Assembly: GCF_036959255.1 (NCBI RefSeq)
Contig: NZ_JAWMTI010000006.1
Coordinates: forward strand, 186,001 to 250,000
Length of the DNA stretch: 64,000 nt
From: Olivibacter sp036959255
GTDB lineage: Bacteria > Bacteroidota > Bacteroidia > Sphingobacteriales > Sphingobacteriaceae
Reading direction: 5' to 3'
Shown here: positions 33,650 through 42,185 of the stretch, one piece after another
How positions within the stretch are numbered: position 1 is the first letter of the stretch
Layout: each line of letters opens with the position of its first letter
Notes under the pieces: generated by a model
The model's input: the letters and a program-made list of their open reading frames with translations, nothing else
The model's database searches: none
What the model was told of the DNA's origin: nothing
Translations under genes and position numbers: made by a program

Positions 33650-34873
33650 CTAGAAAGGCAATACCTTGGGCAAGCAAAAGTAAAAGTCACATCCAATATC
33701 ATCTTCGCAGGTCAGCCACATCTTCCCCCCATGTCTTTTAATAATTTCATTGGATACATAAAGGCCTATTCCCATGCCTGCAGTTTGATTTTCATGTTCC
33801 GGAATCCGAAAGAAACGCCCAAATATCTTTTTGTGGTACTTACGCGGTATTCCTTTCCCTTGGTCTTTTACTTTCACAATAAAAAAACGGGGATCTTCCT
33901 TTAATAAGACGGTTATCCTACTTGATTTAGGCGAGTATTTAACGGCATTGGTCAATAAATTGATTACCACTTGCTCGACTCGTATTCGATCAGCATTTAT
34001 AAGAGATTCCAGGCAATTCGTTTCATACACAATTTCGTGTGAATTAAAAACAATATCCATATGATGGATGCAGTCTAGCAGCAGTGTTTCCAAGTTAAAG
34101 ATACTCGGCTTAATCAGTAGTTTTTTACTTTTAAGTTTGGCTACGTCCAAAAGCTCTCCCATCAAATCGTACAATTTGTCAATTTGCTGCATCGCACGCT
34201 GTTTCATTAATTGACGATGATTTTCATCCTTCTTCGCATCCATACTCTGCATGTACCATTTTAGAACCATCAGCGGAGTTTTGAGCTCATGACTAGCTGT
34301 CATCAAAAAATCATCTTTAAACTTATTAAGCGCTTCTAAGCGATGCCTATAAGTTTCCATTTGTTGATTGATTTGCGTCTGCACAGTAATATCTCGCACA
34401 ATCTTGGAGGCACCCACCACTTGCCCTTGGCTATTGACGATCGGTGAAATAGTCAGCGATACCGGAATCTCAGAACCATTTGCATGTAGCCTGGTGGTTT
34501 CAAAAGGGGCAACATGTTCTCCCCTACTAATCTTCTCTAAGATAAGTCGCTGTTCATCGATTCTAGACGCGGGAGTTAATACTCGGATGTTTTGGTCCAG
34601 CATATCTTCTTCAGCATAGCCAAACAATTTTTCAGCCGCCTTATTCCAGCTCATAATGCGGCCATCCAAGGTCTTGCTAATAATGGCATCATCAGAAGAA
34701 TTCACGATAGCTGCAAGTGTTGCCATTTTTAATTCATCTTGATCATGCTTATCCGCAGATGTTCCTAGGAATCCCATTTCAACACTTTTTTTATTATTGT
34801 TTACCGCTCGGGATTTATTCTTTTGTGTTTTTTCCGATACAATAGTCTTTAAGTGCTCAAGATTTTTTTCCAT
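33650..34873 (-). CDS. PAS-domain sensor histidine kinase
   Basis: 407 residues from the ATG at 34873 (a GTG at 34897 is possible). It has a PAS domain at about 55-165 (IVNSSDDAIISKTLDGRIMS, then SMSKIVRD-type ending VVGASKIVRDITV), then HisKA with His195 in TASHELKTPLMVL, and a HATPase domain with NLLTNAVKYSP, DQGKGIPRKYHKKIFGRFFR and GIGLYVSNEI. There is no membrane segment, so it senses a cytosolic signal through PAS. It is convergent with the preceding kinase (34 bp between stops). A TAAATTTG -7 element lies 38 bp upstream. Confidence 0.88.
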   Translation of the reverse strand: MEKNLEHLKTIVSEKTQKNKSRAVNNNKKSVEMGFLGTSADKHDQDELKMATLAAIVNSSDDAIISKTLDGRIMSWNKAAEKLFGYAEEDMLDQNIRVLTPASRIDEQRLILEKISRGEHVAPFETTRLHANGSEIPVSLTISPIVNSQGQVVGASKIVRDITVQTQINQQMETYRHRLEALNKFKDDFLMTASHELKTPLMVLKWYMQSMDAKKDENHRQLMKQRAMQQIDKLYDLMGELLDVAKLKSKKLLIKPSIFNLETLLLDCIHHMDIVFNSHEIVYETNCLESLINADRIRVEQVVINLLTNAVKYSPKSSRITVLLKEDPRFFIVKVKDQGKGIPRKYHKKIFGRFFRIPEHENQTAGMGIGLYVSNEIIKRHGGKMWLTCEDDIGCDFYFCLPKVLPF

Positions 34874-34900
34874 GAGATATTCAATGCGCAATTTCACCTG

Positions 34901-34918
34901 TTTGCAATTGCAAATTTA
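34901..34918 (-). promoter_or_regulatory. Palindrome and -7 element upstream of the PAS kinase
   Basis: TTTGCAATTGCAAA (34901-34914) is a perfect 14-bp palindrome. It overlaps a minus-strand TAAATTTG (34918-34911), so a protein bound there would control the kinase gene. No TTG is present at the usual -33 distance. The TTGCAA half-sites resemble those of the boxes at 27981-28038, but the spacing differs. Confidence 0.35.
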
Positions 34919-35131
34919 ACATTTGGTGCCTGAAAAAGTTTGTTGCCGTGTGCGGACAATAACGGATTAGCTGCGAAAATATGTGCAATTAATTCGCTGT
35001 CTTTTTCCATTGAAATAACCCGGAAACTTTTTGTTGAATGACCATATAAATACAGCCTACTGACCCAAGCTCACCTAGCCCGTTCGGGTACCTCATTACG
35101 CACAAAGCAATAAAAAGAAAGATAATTAAGC

Positions 35132-35317
35132 ATGGTAAATATCGTATTGATGGATGATCACCAAGTTGTAAGGCAAGGAATTAAGTTAATATACTGCGGT
35201 GCACTTTATAGTCAACACGATGAAAAATTACAAACGCAATTCATCACCGAACAAAAAAAGCAAAGGAACTGTTACCATTGCAATAAGGTTTCATTGAACA
35301 CCTTGAAAGGAAAATAA
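35132..35317 (+). pseudogene. Truncated response-regulator receiver fragment
   Basis: A 61-codon frame whose first 20 residues, MVNIVLMDDHQVVRQGIKLI, are close to the start of the next gene (MINIILVDDHHIVRQGITSL), including the acidic Asp pair. After that the reading frame shows no receiver features: no phospho-acceptor strand, no K/T motif, no HTH. It looks like a relic of a duplicated NarL-type regulator cut by deletion. A short expressed peptide cannot be excluded. Confidence 0.6.
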
Positions 35318-35328
35318 TTTATGTAGTG

Positions 35329-35970
35329 ATGATCAATATTATTTTAGTAGATGACCACCATATCGTACGTCAAGGAATCACGTCGCTGCTTGAGCTCGAA
35401 TCGGATTTGACCGTCATTGGGGAAACGGACGAGCAGACCGAAATGAATAAACTATTACAAGACAATCCGATAGACATTGTTATGCTCGACATTAATATGC
35501 CAGGGACGGACGGAATTACCTTAACAAAAGATATTAAGCGCCAATTCCCTGCCACAAAAGTCATTATATTAACCATGATGGATCATGAAAAATATGTTGC
35601 GCAAGCTTTTGAGGCAGGAGCAAATGCCTATTTGATAAAAAATGTCAGTCGGGACGAATTACTATTTGCCATTCGATTTGTCACCCAAGACGAACAATAC
35701 ATTTGCTCGGAAATTACGATGAAATTATTAAAACAAGCGATTAAAACCTTACCGGTTAGTGCAACCGCCCATGATTTAAATATCAATGCCCGAGAAATGG
35801 AGGTTTTAGCACTTACAGCAGATGGTTTCACCAACCAAGAAATTGCTGAACGATTATATACCAGCAAACGTACCGTAGAAGGACACAGACAAAGCCTGAT
35901 TGAGAAAACCGGGGTAAGGAATACGGCTGCTTTGATCAAATATGCTTTTCAAACAGGTTTACTTAACTAA
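35329..35970 (+). CDS. NarL/FixJ-type response regulator
   Basis: 213 residues starting at the ATG at 35329 (a GTG lies one codon earlier). The receiver has Asp8-Asp9, phospho-acceptor Asp54 (DIVMLDINMPG), Thr82 and Lys104 (AYLIKN), so it is complete. The LuxR-type HTH is at about 150-210 (REMEVLALTADGFTNQEIAE, then TSKRTVEGHRQSLIEKTGV). The kinase at 32734 is the likely partner. It is followed by a degenerate paralogue at 36119 and preceded by a receiver fragment, so the locus has been duplicated more than once. Confidence 0.9.
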   Translation: MINIILVDDHHIVRQGITSLLELESDLTVIGETDEQTEMNKLLQDNPIDIVMLDINMPGTDGITLTKDIKRQFPATKVIILTMMDHEKYVAQAFEAGANAYLIKNVSRDELLFAIRFVTQDEQYICSEITMKLLKQAIKTLPVSATAHDLNINAREMEVLALTADGFTNQEIAERLYTSKRTVEGHRQSLIEKTGVRNTAALIKYAFQTGLLN

Positions 35971-35983
35971 CCATAATTAACGT

Positions 35984-36029
35984 ATTTACCGCAGTAAAAA
36001 ACACGTATTTATACGTCAGCACGGTAAAT
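35984..36029. other. Nested inverted repeat after the response regulator
   Basis: ATTTACCG (35984-35991) pairs with CGGTAAAT (36022-36029), and inside it ACGTAT (36003-36008) pairs with ATACGT (36011-36016). It begins 13 bp after the stop codon. It may stabilise the mRNA end or be an operator for the following gene; no T-run follows. Confidence 0.4.
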
Positions 36030-36118
36030 TTTAATTCCTAGCTTTGATTTGTCAGGTATTCATGGCAGCTCTGGCTGACCTCTGTAATTAATTGTTAATT
36101 AAATAAAGCTCAAAAAAA

Positions 36119-36760
36119 ATGAAAAATAAATTAGCAATTGCTGATAATAATACGATCCGCCGCGATGGAATCCAGGCAATTTTACAACAGGAAGATTTTG
36201 AGGTTATTTATGCCCATAGCTGTCACGAAATGTTGCATGAACAGCTAAAAGAAGTTGATATATTAATTTGGGGAGTAGATACCGATCTTCCGATCAAGCA
36301 AGAACTGATTCATAAATTGAGCGGTCCATTTCACCATATAAAAATAATTGTTATGGACCATAATTGCAGTTTAAAAGCAGCTATGGGAGCAATTTCCGCA
36401 GGTGCAGATGCCTATATTACGGATATGGTGCAAAAAGAGGAATTGCTCTTCGCTATAAAATATGTGCTCCAGGGGAAAAAATATATTGATCCCACCTTTA
36501 CCATGAATTTATTTACGAAACTGAGCGGCTTTGAAGAGCACATCAGCCAACTGAATACAGATTTGACACTTTCTGAAAGAGAAACAGAAGTCTTGAACAT
36601 GATGGTTTGCGGATACGGCAATAAAGAAATGGCCTATAAGCTATTTACAACCAAGCGTAACATCGAAGATCTCCGTCAGAATCTGATTACTAAAACGGGC
36701 GCCAAAGATAACCTGAGTTTAATTCTTTACCGTTTACATCAAGAATTTATTACAAACTAA
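36119..36760 (+). CDS. Atypical response regulator with degenerate receiver and LuxR HTH
   Basis: 213 residues, aligned end to end with the regulator at 35329. The receiver fold is kept, but the acid pair is Asp9-Asn10, the phospho-acceptor position is Gly52 (DILIWGVDTDLP), the Thr is replaced by Asp80 and the Lys by Asp102 (AYITDM). It cannot be phosphorylated in the normal way. The HTH is intact (LSERETEVLNMMVCGYGNKE, then TTKRNIEDLRQNLITKTGA). It may act without phosphorylation or by dimerising with its paralogue. A terminator follows 23 bp after the stop. Confidence 0.85.
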   Translation: MKNKLAIADNNTIRRDGIQAILQQEDFEVIYAHSCHEMLHEQLKEVDILIWGVDTDLPIKQELIHKLSGPFHHIKIIVMDHNCSLKAAMGAISAGADAYITDMVQKEELLFAIKYVLQGKKYIDPTFTMNLFTKLSGFEEHISQLNTDLTLSERETEVLNMMVCGYGNKEMAYKLFTTKRNIEDLRQNLITKTGAKDNLSLILYRLHQEFITN

Positions 36761-36783
36761 ACATTTCATACCCTTATCACGTT

Positions 36784-36816
36784 GAACCCTTGCATGGAAG
36801 TGCCAGGGTTCTTTTT
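36784..36816 (+). terminator. Intrinsic terminator after the atypical regulator
   Basis: GAACCCTTGCA (36784-36794) pairs with TGCCAGGGTTC (36801-36811) with one mismatch, followed by TTTTT. Confidence 0.75.
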
Positions 36817-36906
36817 ATCAATTGCTTATGGATAAGCAATTTTCCCAAGGAAAAAATTAAGGTACATTCCTTGCTTTAATACAAAAAAGATTTAAAGGAC
36901 GAACAG

Positions 36907-37386
36907 ATGCCCATACTAGCTATCATCATTTCCGGTATCGTTGGAACACTCGTTATGACGGGAATCATCTTTTTTATTTCCCTCGTCAATAACAAAGCCA
37001 TGAAAGTTCCCCAACTATTAGGAACCCTCATCACCTTCAGTACAACGCCGGATGGAGGGCTATGTCGTACCCCTCGATGCCTTTCAATTGGTACCATGGC
37101 GCACTATGGAATGGGTATTTTGTTTATCTTCTGTTACTATCTATTATGGCAGTTAGGCATCGGAAAACCTACCGTACTATATGCGCTCATCTTTGGAGCC
37201 TTTCATGGTATCTTAGCCGTCCTTATTTGGTGGTTATTTTTCAAGATACATCCTCATCCTCCAAAGCTTAATTTACCGGATTACCTGCTGAGTATATTGG
37301 TCGGTCATCTATTTTTTGCCTTAAGTGGTATCATTTGCTTCAATATGATAAATCAACTGATCAATATCGGCGAAATACAACCCTAG
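36907..37386 (+). CDS. Four-TM membrane protein of unknown family
   Basis: 159 residues with hydrophobic segments at about 4-24, 65-85, 92-112 and 127-149. A cysteine-containing loop (TPDGGLCRTPRCLSIG) lies between the first two, and PHPPKLNLPDYL lies before the last. I do not recognise the family. It is the first of two small plus-strand membrane-protein genes; the next begins 93 bp later. Confidence 0.65.
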   Translation: MPILAIIISGIVGTLVMTGIIFFISLVNNKAMKVPQLLGTLITFSTTPDGGLCRTPRCLSIGTMAHYGMGILFIFCYYLLWQLGIGKPTVLYALIFGAFHGILAVLIWWLFFKIHPHPPKLNLPDYLLSILVGHLFFALSGIICFNMINQLINIGEIQP

Positions 37387-37479
37387 CAAACAACTGTATC
37401 TTTTAGGTTGTTTGATAGCTAACAGCAAGTTTCATGTCAGATTCGAATCATAACGAATTAAAAAGAAAAGAGATAAAAT

Positions 37480-37917
37480 ATGTCGAATAAAAGTTTTTTC
37501 GAGAAATTTTCAGATAAGATAACCAATTGGACCGGAAGCTCCGGCGCGTTCTTCACGGCTGCCGGTATCGTGCTGGTATGGGGTATATCAGGGCCTATTT
37601 TCGGCTATTCAGACACTTGGCAATTGGTTATTAATACCGGCACCACCATCGTCACCTTTTTAATGGTTTTTTTAATTCAGAAAAGCCAAAATAAAGACTC
37701 GAAAGCGATTCAGCTCAAACTAAATGAATTGGTTGCCGCTAATAAAAAAGCCAGCAACCGAATGGTAGACGTGGAGGATTTCACGGAAGAGGAGCTTGAT
37801 CTCTTACACAAATTTTATGAAAAGTTAGCTGAAAGGGCAAAGGCAGAGAACGATATTCATCGTTCACATTCCATAGACCATGCCGAGGAACTACATCAAT
37901 CGAAAAAGACAAAATAG
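37480..37917 (+). CDS. Low-affinity iron permease family protein
   Basis: 145 residues. FEKFSDKITNWTGSSGAFFTAAGIVLVWGISGP and DTWQLVINTGTTIVTFLMVFLIQKSQNKDSKAIQLKLNEL are the two-TM core of the low-affinity iron permease (Fet4-like, PF04120) family, which in bacteria consists of short proteins whose transport role has not been proven. The C-terminal 50 residues are a charged cytoplasmic helix ending in HRSHSIDHAEELH. It is convergent with the flavin reductase gene. Confidence 0.85.
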   Translation: MSNKSFFEKFSDKITNWTGSSGAFFTAAGIVLVWGISGPIFGYSDTWQLVINTGTTIVTFLMVFLIQKSQNKDSKAIQLKLNELVAANKKASNRMVDVEDFTEEELDLLHKFYEKLAERAKAENDIHRSHSIDHAEELHQSKKTK

Positions 37918-37929
37918 TAGAACCTTATA

Positions 37930-38517
37930 TTACTTATTTCGTTTCGTGAACAGTGCTAATTGCGAAGCCATTGTTTGAGCGGTATCCCCATATTCTTTTT
38001 GGTAGATGTTCAACAATGTCGTCTTTGGAGTGTCAGCCTTTTTTGCATGTGCTTCGTTCTGTACACTTAAACTGCTAAAGGGTGGAACAAACATCCCCAG
38101 GCCATTGACAAAATTCGAGAGGGAACCGATGATGTGTTGCGAACCGTCGGAATCACCGGTAATGATAATACCGACAGCCTTATTCGCCAAAGGTGACGGC
38201 GTTCCGGACATGATGATATCATTTACTTCGTCCAACCGCTCGATTACCTTTTGCGTCTCCGATGAAAAGTTACCCCACCATATTGGCGTCGCAAATATAA
38301 TTATATCAGCTACTGTAAGTTTTTCATAAATGGATGGCCAATCATCATCTCTATCCATATGGATGTACGTACCGGGTATTATTGTATAGTCAATGGTTTT
38401 GATTACTTCAACATCGACTTCTTGTGCTTCCAAATAAGGCGTAAAGAATTCCACGAGCGTTTCCGTATTGGATACTCCGGTTGACTTTAGGGTTGTTAAT
38501 AAAATAATTGCTTTCAT
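37930..38517 (-). CDS. NADPH-dependent FMN reductase / flavodoxin-like protein
   Basis: 195 residues. The flavodoxin-like fold is shown by the first strand and phosphate loop (MKAIILLTTLKSTGVSNTETLVEFF) and by the FMN loop ATPIWWGNFSSETQKVIERLDEV; TGDSDGSQHIIGSL follows in the third strand-loop. Such proteins reduce flavins, quinones or iron complexes. It is alone on its strand here; the role in this cluster is a guess (iron reduction next to an iron permease family gene would fit). Confidence 0.82.
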   Translation of the reverse strand: MKAIILLTTLKSTGVSNTETLVEFFTPYLEAQEVDVEVIKTIDYTIIPGTYIHMDRDDDWPSIYEKLTVADIIIFATPIWWGNFSSETQKVIERLDEVNDIIMSGTPSPLANKAVGIIITGDSDGSQHIIGSLSNFVNGLGMFVPPFSSLSVQNEAHAKKADTPKTTLLNIYQKEYGDTAQTMASQLALFTKRNK

Positions 38518-38758
38518 AAGACTTTCATTTTTTAGTGTTCGTAGTCATATCAATATATTGCAGACCTTGACCATAACCATACGAATATGCTGCCAAGGCG
38601 AATGGGTAAATCATAGCGTGATTTTAGCGCGAAGGATGACTCAATATGTCCGGTTTATTGGAATCGTTCGTTTACAAAAAAAAACAACACGCCCTATTCG
38701 TGATCCATATAACTAGCTACAGCCATCGCTCCAAAAGCTTGGCTTGTTAAACTAGGCC

Positions 38759-40384
38759 CTAGACCAGCAGCCAGCAATAAGCATAACCGGATAACCTGAT
38801 GGAGTGCGTTTCTGTATCAACTGTACAAAGATCAGACTTAGTCAAAATTTCCACCGGCTTTGACATTGGTTTACCTTTTATAGAATAGCTTGATGAAGTG
38901 CTCGATATATTATGCAATATAATCAACTGTGAATTATGCAATTCGTAGCTGTAGGCAAGAATATTTTTAGTAGCTAACTGTTGAGCCTGAAAATGCCCCT
39001 TCGTAAAATAGGAAATGTAATGCGTCCTCAACCTTAGTAGCAATTTCGTCGTCGATAGCAATGATCCCGGTGCAGCTAATTGTTTCTTTACATTGACCTT
39101 ATCATAAGCAAAGGGGCCTTGATCGATGATCGGATAGTTGAGAGCCCGCGGCATACAAGTCGAAAATCCGCCATGCCGTTCGTTACTCCACTGCATTACC
39201 GTGCGGACGCTAAGCCTTTCGGGTAGCGATAAATCCTCTCCCATACCGATCTCATCACCATAGCGAATAACAGGCACCCCGGGGAGTGAACATAAGATAC
39301 TAGATGTAAGTTCCATGAAAAGATGATTAGCTGAAAACATGGGTGCCGGCCGACGTCGGATACCTCGGTTGTAAATAAGCATCCTTTTTTCAGGTGCAAA
39401 TTTTTCATATACCTGAAAGCGCTCCTTTTTCGTTAATTGCTCCAAATCCAATTCATCATGATTTCGGATAAAATTCAGAAGACTCCCTAGATGGATAGCC
39501 CCCTCAAGCTCATTTAACGCTTTTAGTACCGGTTTCGCTTTTTCAGAAGCGAGTGTTAAAAAAAGATAATTATTGAGATAAAAATTAAAGATCGCATTGA
39601 GCTTCAACTTTTCATCTACAAAATATTTGTATTTTCTTGGTTTTACGTCCGTTTCTCCTATTAAGACTTTGTCATCTCCAAACTCCTTCATTATTTCCCT
39701 CCATCGGCAAAGTAACTTAAATGGATCATCTTTAAATTTATTATCCCCTTTGTTTTGAAGTACGTGAGGCACAGCATCTATTCGGAAACCGTCGATTCCC
39801 TTCGACATCCAAAAGCGAATAATTTGTTCTATGCTATATTGTACTTCCGGATTTGTGGCATTTAAATCGGGTTCGTGATAGTAGAACGTATGGTAATAAT
39901 AGCGTTGTGCGTGTTTATTCCAACGCCAATTACTGGCTTCCACACCTTCAAACATCACCTCCTTTTTATGTTTAGCCGGTTTTCTTTTACGCCAGATATA
40001 ATAATTGACATAATTGTTATGTTTACTTTCTGAAGCATGTTGAAACCAAGGGTGTTGGTTACTCGTATGGTTAATAACGAGGTCAATGATTATTCTGAGA
40101 TCGAGTTTTTTACATTCTTTAATTAAGGCAGCAAAATGATATTCTGTTCCCAATTCGTTTGCGATGGCGTAGTAATCGGCCACATCATAACCCCCATCTC
40201 TTTCCGGCGACTTATAAAAAGGGGCTAACCAGATACAAGTTATGCCCAAATCTTTCAGATAACTTAATTTGGAAATCAGTCCGTTTATATCACCGATACC
40301 ATCGCCATCACTATCTTTAAATGTTCTGATATCCAGCGAATAGAGAATAGCTTCCTTGAGCCAGGTAGGGTTTTCGTTTTCCAT
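38759..40384 (-). CDS. GH13 alpha-glucosidase/trehalose-synthase-like enzyme
   Basis: 541 residues. The opening WLKEAILYSLDIRTFKDSDGDGIGDINGL is characteristic of trehalose synthase and related GH13_16 enzymes. The nucleophile lies in DGFRIDAVPHV near 200, the acid/base in LIGETD near 244 and the third acid in RNHDELDLE near 312. Domain B is short and domain C is complete (about 460-541). Trehalose synthases convert maltose to trehalose; true ones are often fused to a maltokinase, which is not seen here. In a stress region, and with the glucosylglycerol operon 31 kb away, a compatible-solute role is plausible. Confidence 0.82.
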   Translation of the reverse strand: MENENPTWLKEAILYSLDIRTFKDSDGDGIGDINGLISKLSYLKDLGITCIWLAPFYKSPERDGGYDVADYYAIANELGTEYHFAALIKECKKLDLRIIIDLVINHTSNQHPWFQHASESKHNNYVNYYIWRKRKPAKHKKEVMFEGVEASNWRWNKHAQRYYYHTFYYHEPDLNATNPEVQYSIEQIIRFWMSKGIDGFRIDAVPHVLQNKGDNKFKDDPFKLLCRWREIMKEFGDDKVLIGETDVKPRKYKYFVDEKLKLNAIFNFYLNNYLFLTLASEKAKPVLKALNELEGAIHLGSLLNFIRNHDELDLEQLTKKERFQVYEKFAPEKRMLIYNRGIRRRPAPMFSANHLFMELTSSILCSLPGVPVIRYGDEIGMGEDLSLPERLSVRTVMQWSNERHGGFSTCMPRALNYPIIDQGPFAYDKVNVKKQLAAPGSLLSTTKLLLRLRTHYISYFTKGHFQAQQLATKNILAYSYELHNSQLIILHNISSTSSSYSIKGKPMSKPVEILTKSDLCTVDTETHSIRLSGYAYCWLLV

Positions 40385-40525
40385 GTATTGTGCTTATCGG
40401 TACAACTTCAAAAGATCGTTACAACCAATAAACATCATTCAGCCCTCGTTGTTCTATCTTACGTAGCGTTAACGTTAGAACAAACAGAAAGCCTTGGCCA
40501 ATTTATACAACCGAGCGAAGCGCAT

Positions 40526-40557
40526 AAAAAAGCGCTGATCTATTAATAGATCAGCGC
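40526..40557 (-). terminator. Terminator of the DUF892 gene
   Basis: GCGCTGATCTATTAATAGATCAGCGC (26 bp, 40532-40557) is a perfect palindrome in full and is followed on the minus strand by a T-run (40531-40526). It lies 17 bp after the DUF892 stop. Confidence 0.8.
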
Positions 40558-40574
40558 CTCATGAACAATTTAAC

Positions 40575-41093
40575 CTATTGAACTACATTTGCCTCTGACA
40601 TGGCGATCTCTGTAAGTTTTACATCGGTTTCCTTTTCCTCGTTCAATGTTTGGTTTAATAGCTCTTCTGCCTCCGCATGTTCCATTAGTTTCGCGTAGCT
40701 TACCAAACAGCCATAGCTTGCGATTTCATAATGTTCAACTTTCTGGGCAGCGGCAATCAAGGCTGCATCCAATACCTCACCATCTTCAAATTCTTCAATA
40801 ATTTCATCGGCTTCGTTCAATAAGCCTTCCATTGCTTTACATTTCTTACCGCGTGCCGTTAAGCCAACGGAATCAAAAACTTGTTTTAGACGTTCCACAT
40901 GCCCTTCCGTCTGGCTAAGATGTTCTTCAAACGCACTTTTCAATGTTTCTTTGTTCGCTTTTCCGGCCATTTTTTTTAAGCCTTTCAACAGTTGTTTTTC
41001 GGCGCCCAAAATGTCTCTTAATTCGTCTACGAATAATTCATGCAAATGCGCATTGGGCATATCGCCGTTTGTTTTCTTTTGGTTGTTTGCCAT
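40575..41093 (-). CDS. DUF892 (YciE/YciF) ferritin-like stress protein
   Basis: 172 residues. The DUF892 motif LHELFVDELRDILGAEKQLLKGLKKMA opens a four-helix ferritin-like bundle; HLSQTEGHVERLKQVF and KVEHYEIASYG carry the metal-binding Glu/His residues, and LNEEKETDVKLTEIA is the fourth helix. E. coli YciE/YciF are induced by osmotic and stationary-phase stress. The metal site appears complete. It is a single-gene unit with its own terminator. Confidence 0.92.
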   Translation of the reverse strand: MANNQKKTNGDMPNAHLHELFVDELRDILGAEKQLLKGLKKMAGKANKETLKSAFEEHLSQTEGHVERLKQVFDSVGLTARGKKCKAMEGLLNEADEIIEEFEDGEVLDAALIAAAQKVEHYEIASYGCLVSYAKLMEHAEAEELLNQTLNEEKETDVKLTEIAMSEANVVQ

Positions 41094-41449
41094 GATCGTT
41101 TTTTTTTATTTTATCCAATTACTTCTTATGTCAGAAAGAATATATCCTATTCATATTAGGTCATGATCTATGCCTAAATAGCACAAAGAATTCGTGTAAA
41201 ATTTATTATAGCTATAAACCCCGCCGGGAGTCGATTCCATCAGATCAAGAATAGAAACAAAAAAACAATCATTTCAATAGCCGCTTTTGGCAAGATTTTT
41301 TCTATGTCCGGTTTTGTAGTTATTGATGTAGAAAAGAGAATGCGCTGCTATAGGGCCAAAAGAATGACAGGTCAATAAACATCATCGAGCTTTTGTTGTT
41401 CTCTAGTTACATCTTCTGACTTGTTCTGAAAAATTAATTAAAACATCCT
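41094..41449. other. 356-bp intergenic region
   Basis: It separates the divergent DUF892 and DUF6766 genes. No ORF with support, no clear TAnnTTTG promoter and no strong hairpin seen. A stretch at about 41376-41420 (AATAAACATCATCGAGC and on) is loosely similar to one at about 40430-40475, too weak to call a repeat. Confidence 0.4.
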
Positions 41450-42115
41450 ATGACAAAACTTAAAAAACATAGCTACCTCTATCGGAATGGTCTATCCATT
41501 ACTTTTATACTCTTTTTCCTTGGCGCCCTATTAGCGCAAGCCTATTTTGGATGGAAAGAACATAATCAGGAAATCAGCGAATATGGTGCTCCACCGCTTC
41601 ATCTCACAAATTATCTTAGCAGCGGTCATTTTATTTCTGCCACCTTTGAAAACTTTCAGAGTGAGTTTCTGCAAATGGCTATGTACGTTATATTAACCAT
41701 CTTCTTAAGGCAAATCGGCTCTGCGGAGTCAAAGGCAATCGATAAAAAAGAAGCAGTAGATCGAGAACCCGTCCCGGCACCCCATGCACCGGGCCCCGTT
41801 AACAAGGGAGGATGGCGCTTGGCCATTTACAAACATTCTTTATCCATCGCATTTATACTGCTCTTCCTCTTAAGTTGGTTAGGGCATTTATACGGTAGCT
41901 TCAAAGACTATAATATCGAACAACACTTAAAAAAATTGCCGCAGATCACGATAAACGAATTTCTGAAAGAGCCTATTTTTTGGTTCGAGACCTTTCAAAA
42001 CTGGCAAAGCGAGTTCCTGTCGGTAGCCTCGATCGTTATTCTAACCATCTTTCTACGACAAAAAGGCTCGCCTGAATCGAAGCCGGTGGACACTCCCCAT
42101 CTGGAGGGGCCCTAA
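41450..42115 (+). CDS. DUF6766-type membrane protein with internal duplication
   Basis: 221 residues with four membrane segments arranged as two similar halves. Half one has GLSITFILFFLGALLAQAYF, then FENFQSEFLQMAMYVILTIF and LRQIGSAESK; half two has SLSIAFILLFLLSWLGHLYG, FQNWQSEFLSVASIVILTIF and LRQKGSPESK. Loop sequences differ. The family, as I recall it, is DUF6766, of unknown function and common beside stress genes. It precedes the AI-2E family transporter by 70 bp on the same strand. Confidence 0.78.
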   Translation: MTKLKKHSYLYRNGLSITFILFFLGALLAQAYFGWKEHNQEISEYGAPPLHLTNYLSSGHFISATFENFQSEFLQMAMYVILTIFLRQIGSAESKAIDKKEAVDREPVPAPHAPGPVNKGGWRLAIYKHSLSIAFILLFLLSWLGHLYGSFKDYNIEQHLKKLPQITINEFLKEPIFWFETFQNWQSEFLSVASIVILTIFLRQKGSPESKPVDTPHLEGP

Positions 42116-42185
42116 CGAACGCACCTCCCCCCTATTTTTCAAACAAATAGCTACCAATACAGGTATCTGAATATATACAGTTCAT

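Noticed and set aside
40430..41420. Two similar 45-bp stretches (about 40430 and 41376) as a repeat
   Set aside because: Similarity is patchy and short; not distinguishable from chance by eye.
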